DNA from: Pseudomonas chlororaphis subsp. chlororaphis
GTDB lineage: Bacteria > Pseudomonadota > Gammaproteobacteria > Pseudomonadales > Pseudomonadaceae
Direction of reading: 5' to 3'
NCBI RefSeq assembly: GCF_003945765.1
Contig: NZ_CP027712.1
Coordinates: 4,216,001-4,280,000 of the forward strand
Length of the DNA stretch: 64,000 nucleotides
In this document: positions 60,519 to 64,000 of the stretch, piece by piece
How positions within the stretch are numbered: position 1 is the first letter of the stretch
Layout: each line of letters begins with the position of its first letter
The notes under the pieces: model-generated
Databases searched by the model: none
What the model was told of the DNA's origin: nothing
Seen by the model: only the letters and a program-made list of their open reading frames with translations
Made by a program: the position numbers and the translations under genes

Positions 60519-61721
60519 ATGCAGCGTCGTACGTTGTTGAAAGCCAGTCTGACCGTTGCCGCAGGCCTCAGCCTTCCGCTGGGGGTGCGCAACGCCTTTG
60601 CCGCCGAACCCTTTACCTTCTACGGGCTCAAGTCGATGTCCGGCGCCTTCGCCAGCTACGGCAAGTTCGCCGACATGGGCTCGCGCCTGGCGGTGGAGCA
60701 GTACCCGACCCTGCTCGGCCGCCCGCTGAACTACAAGGTGATCGACACCGAAGGCAACGCCGGCAAGGCGGTGCGCAAGGTCCAGGAGGCGATTGCCCAG
60801 GACGGCGCGCGATTCTTCCAGGGCTGCACCCTGTCGTCTTCGGCGCTGGCGGTGGCCAAGGAGGTGGGCAAGGTCAACGGCGTGTTCATGACCCCGGTGG
60901 GCGCCGACGAAGTCACCGGCAAGGACTGCAACGCCTCGACCTTTCGCTGGTCAGTGCCGACCTACGGCGCCATTCGCGAAACCATGGTGCCGCTGATCAA
61001 GCGCCTGCCCGAGGCCAAGCGCTGGTACACCATCACCCCGCAATACGTATTCGGCGAAGCACTGCTGGAAGGCGCCAGACAGGTCTGCGCCGAACATGGC
61101 ATCGAGCACGTCGGCAACAGCTATCACTCGTTGCAGGAGCAGGAATTCTCCGGCTACCTGACCAACGCCATCGCCGCCCAGCCCGACGTGCTGGTGCTGC
61201 TCAACTTCGGCAGCCAGTCCTCCAACGCCCTGCGCCAGGCGGTCAACTTCGGCATCAAGGAACGCATGAAAGTGCTGCTGGTGTGGTCCGCCGGGCTCGA
61301 CCAGTTCCAGGAACTGGGCAGCGACGTGCTCGAAGGCATCTACCTCGGCGCGCAGTACTGGCACCAGGTCGACACCCCGCTCAACCGCGAACTGGTCAAG
61401 CTGACCCAGGCCAAGTACGGCATCAACCCCACCTACCCGCTAGCCGCCGACTACATCGGCACCAAAATCATGCTCGACACCATAGTCGCCACCGGCAGCT
61501 TCGACGGCGCGACCGTGGCCAAGGCCATGCAAGGCCTGACGTACCAGGGCCCAACCGGCGAGGAAAGCATCCGCGCCGGCGACCATCAGGTGATCAAGGA
61601 TTACTACCTGCTACAGGGCAAGGCCACGGCCAGCATGCGCGACAAGGACGACCTGGCCGAAGTGCTCAGCTCCGGGCGCTCGTTCCCGGATGTCGGCGCC
61701 ACCGGCTGCAACCTGGCCTGA
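60519..61721 (+). CDS. Branched-chain-amino-acid-type substrate-binding protein, probable Tat substrate
   Basis: This protein of 400 residues is a type I periplasmic binding protein of the LivK/AmiC/UrtA group (KVIDTEGNAGKAVRKVQEAI, LVNFGSQSSN-like region, YPLAADYIGTKIMLDTIV). The signal peptide begins MQRRTLLKASLTVAAGLSL, with a twin-arginine motif (RRTLLK) and hydrophobic core ending AFAA. Export through Tat is unusual for this family. It heads a transporter with LivH, LivM and LivG types. The ligand is not readable; amides, urea or amino acids are possible. Confidence 0.88.
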   Translation: MQRRTLLKASLTVAAGLSLPLGVRNAFAAEPFTFYGLKSMSGAFASYGKFADMGSRLAVEQYPTLLGRPLNYKVIDTEGNAGKAVRKVQEAIAQDGARFFQGCTLSSSALAVAKEVGKVNGVFMTPVGADEVTGKDCNASTFRWSVPTYGAIRETMVPLIKRLPEAKRWYTITPQYVFGEALLEGARQVCAEHGIEHVGNSYHSLQEQEFSGYLTNAIAAQPDVLVLLNFGSQSSNALRQAVNFGIKERMKVLLVWSAGLDQFQELGSDVLEGIYLGAQYWHQVDTPLNRELVKLTQAKYGINPTYPLAADYIGTKIMLDTIVATGSFDGATVAKAMQGLTYQGPTGEESIRAGDHQVIKDYYLLQGKATASMRDKDDLAEVLSSGRSFPDVGATGCNLA

Positions 61722-61802
61722 CCCCGACCGACCTTTTCATCGCTGGCTAGAGGCAGCGGGCCGCCCGACGACAGTCGCCGGCCCCCTGTCGAGGGTACCC
61801 GC

Positions 61803-62663
61803 ATGCTCAATCTTTACCTGTTCCAGATCCTCAACGGCCTCGGCCTGGGGATGATCTACTTCCTGATCGCGGTCGGCCTGACGATCATTTTCGGCCTGCT
61901 GAACTTCGTCAACTTCGCCCACGGCGCGTTCTTCCTGCTCGGGGCCTACATCTGCTACACCGCCGTCAGCCTCACCGGCAGCTTCTGGCTGGCGCTGCTG
62001 GTCGCGCCGCTGGTGGTCGCGGCCCTGGCCTGGGCCATCGAGCGATTATTGATCCAGCGCATCTACCACCTGCCCCACACCTTCCAGATCCTGGTGACCC
62101 TGGGTATCGCGCTGATCATCCAGGAAGCCAGCGTGCTGATCTGGGGCCCCGTCGGCAAAAGCGTCGCGGTGCCGGAACTGCTGCGCGGCGTGCTGATCGT
62201 CGGCGACTTCGTCTACCCCTACTACCGCCTGTTCCTCATCGTCTTCTCAGCGCTGGTCGGGCTGGCGCTGTGGCTGCTGCTGGAGCGCACGCGCTTCGGC
62301 GCCCTGGTGCGCGCCGGCAGCGAAAGCACCGAGACCGTGTCGCTGCTGGGCACCAACATCTTTCGCCTGTTCTCCATGACCTTCGCCCTCGGCGTGGCCC
62401 TGGCCGGGATCGCCGGGGTGCTATTCGCCCCATTGCGTGGCGCCCAGCCCTTTGTCGGCCCGGAAATCCTCGGGGTGGCCTTCGTGGTGGTGGTGATCGG
62501 CGGCATGGGTTCGTTCAGCGGCGCGCTGGTGGGTGGCCTGCTGGTGGGCGTGGTGCAGAGCCTGATGACCACCCTCTGGCCGCAAGGCGCCAGCCTGATG
62601 ATCTACGGCGCCATGGCGGCGGTGATTCTGGTCCGTCCCTACGGCCTGTTCGGGAGAGCATGA
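61803..62663 (+). CDS. LivH-type ABC permease
   Basis: This 286-residue membrane protein has about eight helices, with the family segments GLTIIFGLLNFVNFAHGAFF and GIAGVLFAPLRGAQPFVG near the ends and the coupling loop VRAGSESTETVSLLGTNIF. It follows the binding-protein gene by 81 bases and overlaps the start of the LivM-type gene (ATGA). It forms the inner-membrane channel with LivM. Confidence 0.93.
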   Translation: MLNLYLFQILNGLGLGMIYFLIAVGLTIIFGLLNFVNFAHGAFFLLGAYICYTAVSLTGSFWLALLVAPLVVAALAWAIERLLIQRIYHLPHTFQILVTLGIALIIQEASVLIWGPVGKSVAVPELLRGVLIVGDFVYPYYRLFLIVFSALVGLALWLLLERTRFGALVRAGSESTETVSLLGTNIFRLFSMTFALGVALAGIAGVLFAPLRGAQPFVGPEILGVAFVVVVIGGMGSFSGALVGGLLVGVVQSLMTTLWPQGASLMIYGAMAAVILVRPYGLFGRA

Positions 62664-63672
62664 ACATGAGCGAGAAAAATCCCCTGCCGTTCGCCAAGAC
62701 CCAGTCGCGCGCCCTGCCGTGGCTGGTGGTCGCGGTACTGATCGGCCTGCCGCTGGTGCTGCCGTCGGCGACCCTGGCCACCGAGATCCTGATCTTCGCC
62801 CTCGCGGCGCTGGCCTGTAACCTGCTGCTGGGCTACACCGGCCTGCTGTCGTTCGGCCAGGGCATCTTCTTCGGCGCCGGGGCCTACTGCGCCGCGCTGC
62901 TGATGATCCACCTGCAGCTGGGCCTGTTCAGCGCCCTGTTCGGCGCGGCCCTGGTGGGCGCGCTGCTGGCGTTGCTGGTGGGCGCCCTGGCGATCCGGCG
63001 CACCGGCATCTACTTCGTGATGCTGACCCTGGCCTTCAGCCAGATGGCCTACTTCATCGCCTACACCCTGAGCGACTGGACCGGCGGCGACAACGGCCTG
63101 CTCAGCGTGCCGCGCCCGGAGATCCGCCTCGGCGACACCGTGCTGCTGTCGCTGGGCGATGCGCGCTACTTCTACGCCTTTGTCGCGGTGCTGTTCCTGC
63201 TGATCTTCATCGGCGCGCGCCGGGTGATCGCCTCGCCGTTCGGCAGCACGCTGATGGCGATCCGCGAGAACGAAACCCGCGCCGCCGCCATCGGCTACGA
63301 CACCCGGCACTTCAAGATCCTGGTGTTCATGCTGTCCGGCGCGGTCACCGGGATCGCCGGGGCGCTGTACGCCATGCTCCTGCATTTCGTGCCGCTGTCG
63401 AACATCGACCTGGCGATGTCGGAAAACATCCTGATCATGACCATAGTCGGCGGCACCGGCTCGCTGTTCGGCTCCCTGCTGGGCGCCGGTTCCATCGTGC
63501 TGCTCGGCGAGTTCCTGTCCGACCTCTGGCCTCGCTGGCTGATGCTGCTGGGGATCATCCTGATCCTGGTGGTGGTGTTCATGCGCGGCGGTTTGTGGGG
63601 CGGCTTGTCGAGCCTGTTCGAACGCATCCGGGGGCCACGCAAGGCGGCCCTGCCGACCGAGGAGAAACTGTC

Positions 63673-63676
<4 letters not shown>
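62660..63676 (+). CDS. LivM-type ABC permease
   Basis: This protein of 338 residues shows the LivM fold: LIFALAALACNLLLGYTGLLS, GIYFVMLTLAFSQMAYFIAYT, and the coupling loop MAIRENETRAAAIGYDTRHF. The ATG at 62660 lies in the LivH stop and the stop overlaps the LivG-type gene, so the three are co-translated. Confidence 0.93.

Positions 63677-64000
<324 letters not shown>

Overview
The window is a stretch of a high-GC Pseudomonas chromosome. Protein composition, Pseudomonas-type REP repeats (GCGAGCAAGCTCGCTCCTAC) and a fit insecticidal-toxin locus point to the P. chlororaphis / P. protegens part of the P. fluorescens group. Species assignment is inference. No tRNA, rRNA, CRISPR array or insertion sequence was found.

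Layout. (1) 1-10.4 kb, minus strand: fitA-fitB-fitC-fitD, a type I secretion system (two ABC exporters, one membrane fusion protein) followed by the first 1531 codons of the giant Mcf-like toxin FitD, which runs off the left edge. (2) 10.6-16.4 kb: a YoaE-type TerC/CBS membrane protein, a LysR regulator divergent from a GlcG/HbpS-type protein plus a 14-TM MFS exporter, and a small lipoprotein. (3) 16.4-26 kb: a cobalamin locus in two divergent operons, each headed by its own cobalamin riboswitch: cobW-cobN-chlI/chlD on the minus strand and cbtB-cbtA-cobE-cobM on the plus strand. The chlI and chlD domains lie in two frames joined by a textbook -1 frameshift signal. (4) 26-39.6 kb: housekeeping genes nfuA, cti, metH, a DUF2970 protein, a frameshifted periplasmic binding protein, a 37-aa membrane protein, a sulfite/nitrite reductase hemoprotein with its DUF934 partner, sohB, a histidine phosphatase and an SCP2-like protein. 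(5) 39.7-53.2 kb, all minus strand: fecI-like sigma factor, fecR-like anti-sigma, two large STN-containing TonB receptors, then yejABEF, a peptide ABC importer. (6) 53.5-59.4 kb: an orphan HoxX-like protein, a GH63-like glucosidase, two small exported proteins and a DUF488 protein. (7) 59.6-64 kb: a FadR-type regulator and a branched-chain-amino-acid-type ABC importer, cut by the right edge.

How the parts work together. FitABC should export FitD. In FitD two separate cysteine-enzyme signatures are visible: an LSGC...H motif like that of CNF1/BLF1 deamidases, and an RCY...H...D triad like the MCF cysteine protease domain. The cobalamin operons couple cobalt entry (CbtAB), corrin ring chemistry (CobE, CobM) and cobalt insertion (CobW, CobN, ChlI/ChlD) to B12 sensing; the B12-dependent methionine synthase MetH is close by. 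The FecIR/TonB receptor block upstream of YejABEF suggests a ligand path across both membranes, though this link rests on position only.

Most striking observations: the chlI/chlD frameshift cassette (A AAA AAG, 5-nt spacer, perfect 14-bp hairpin), the LSGC motif in FitD, the paired divergent B12 riboswitches, and the two-ATPase Fit exporter that resembles the MARTX RtxB/D/E arrangement.
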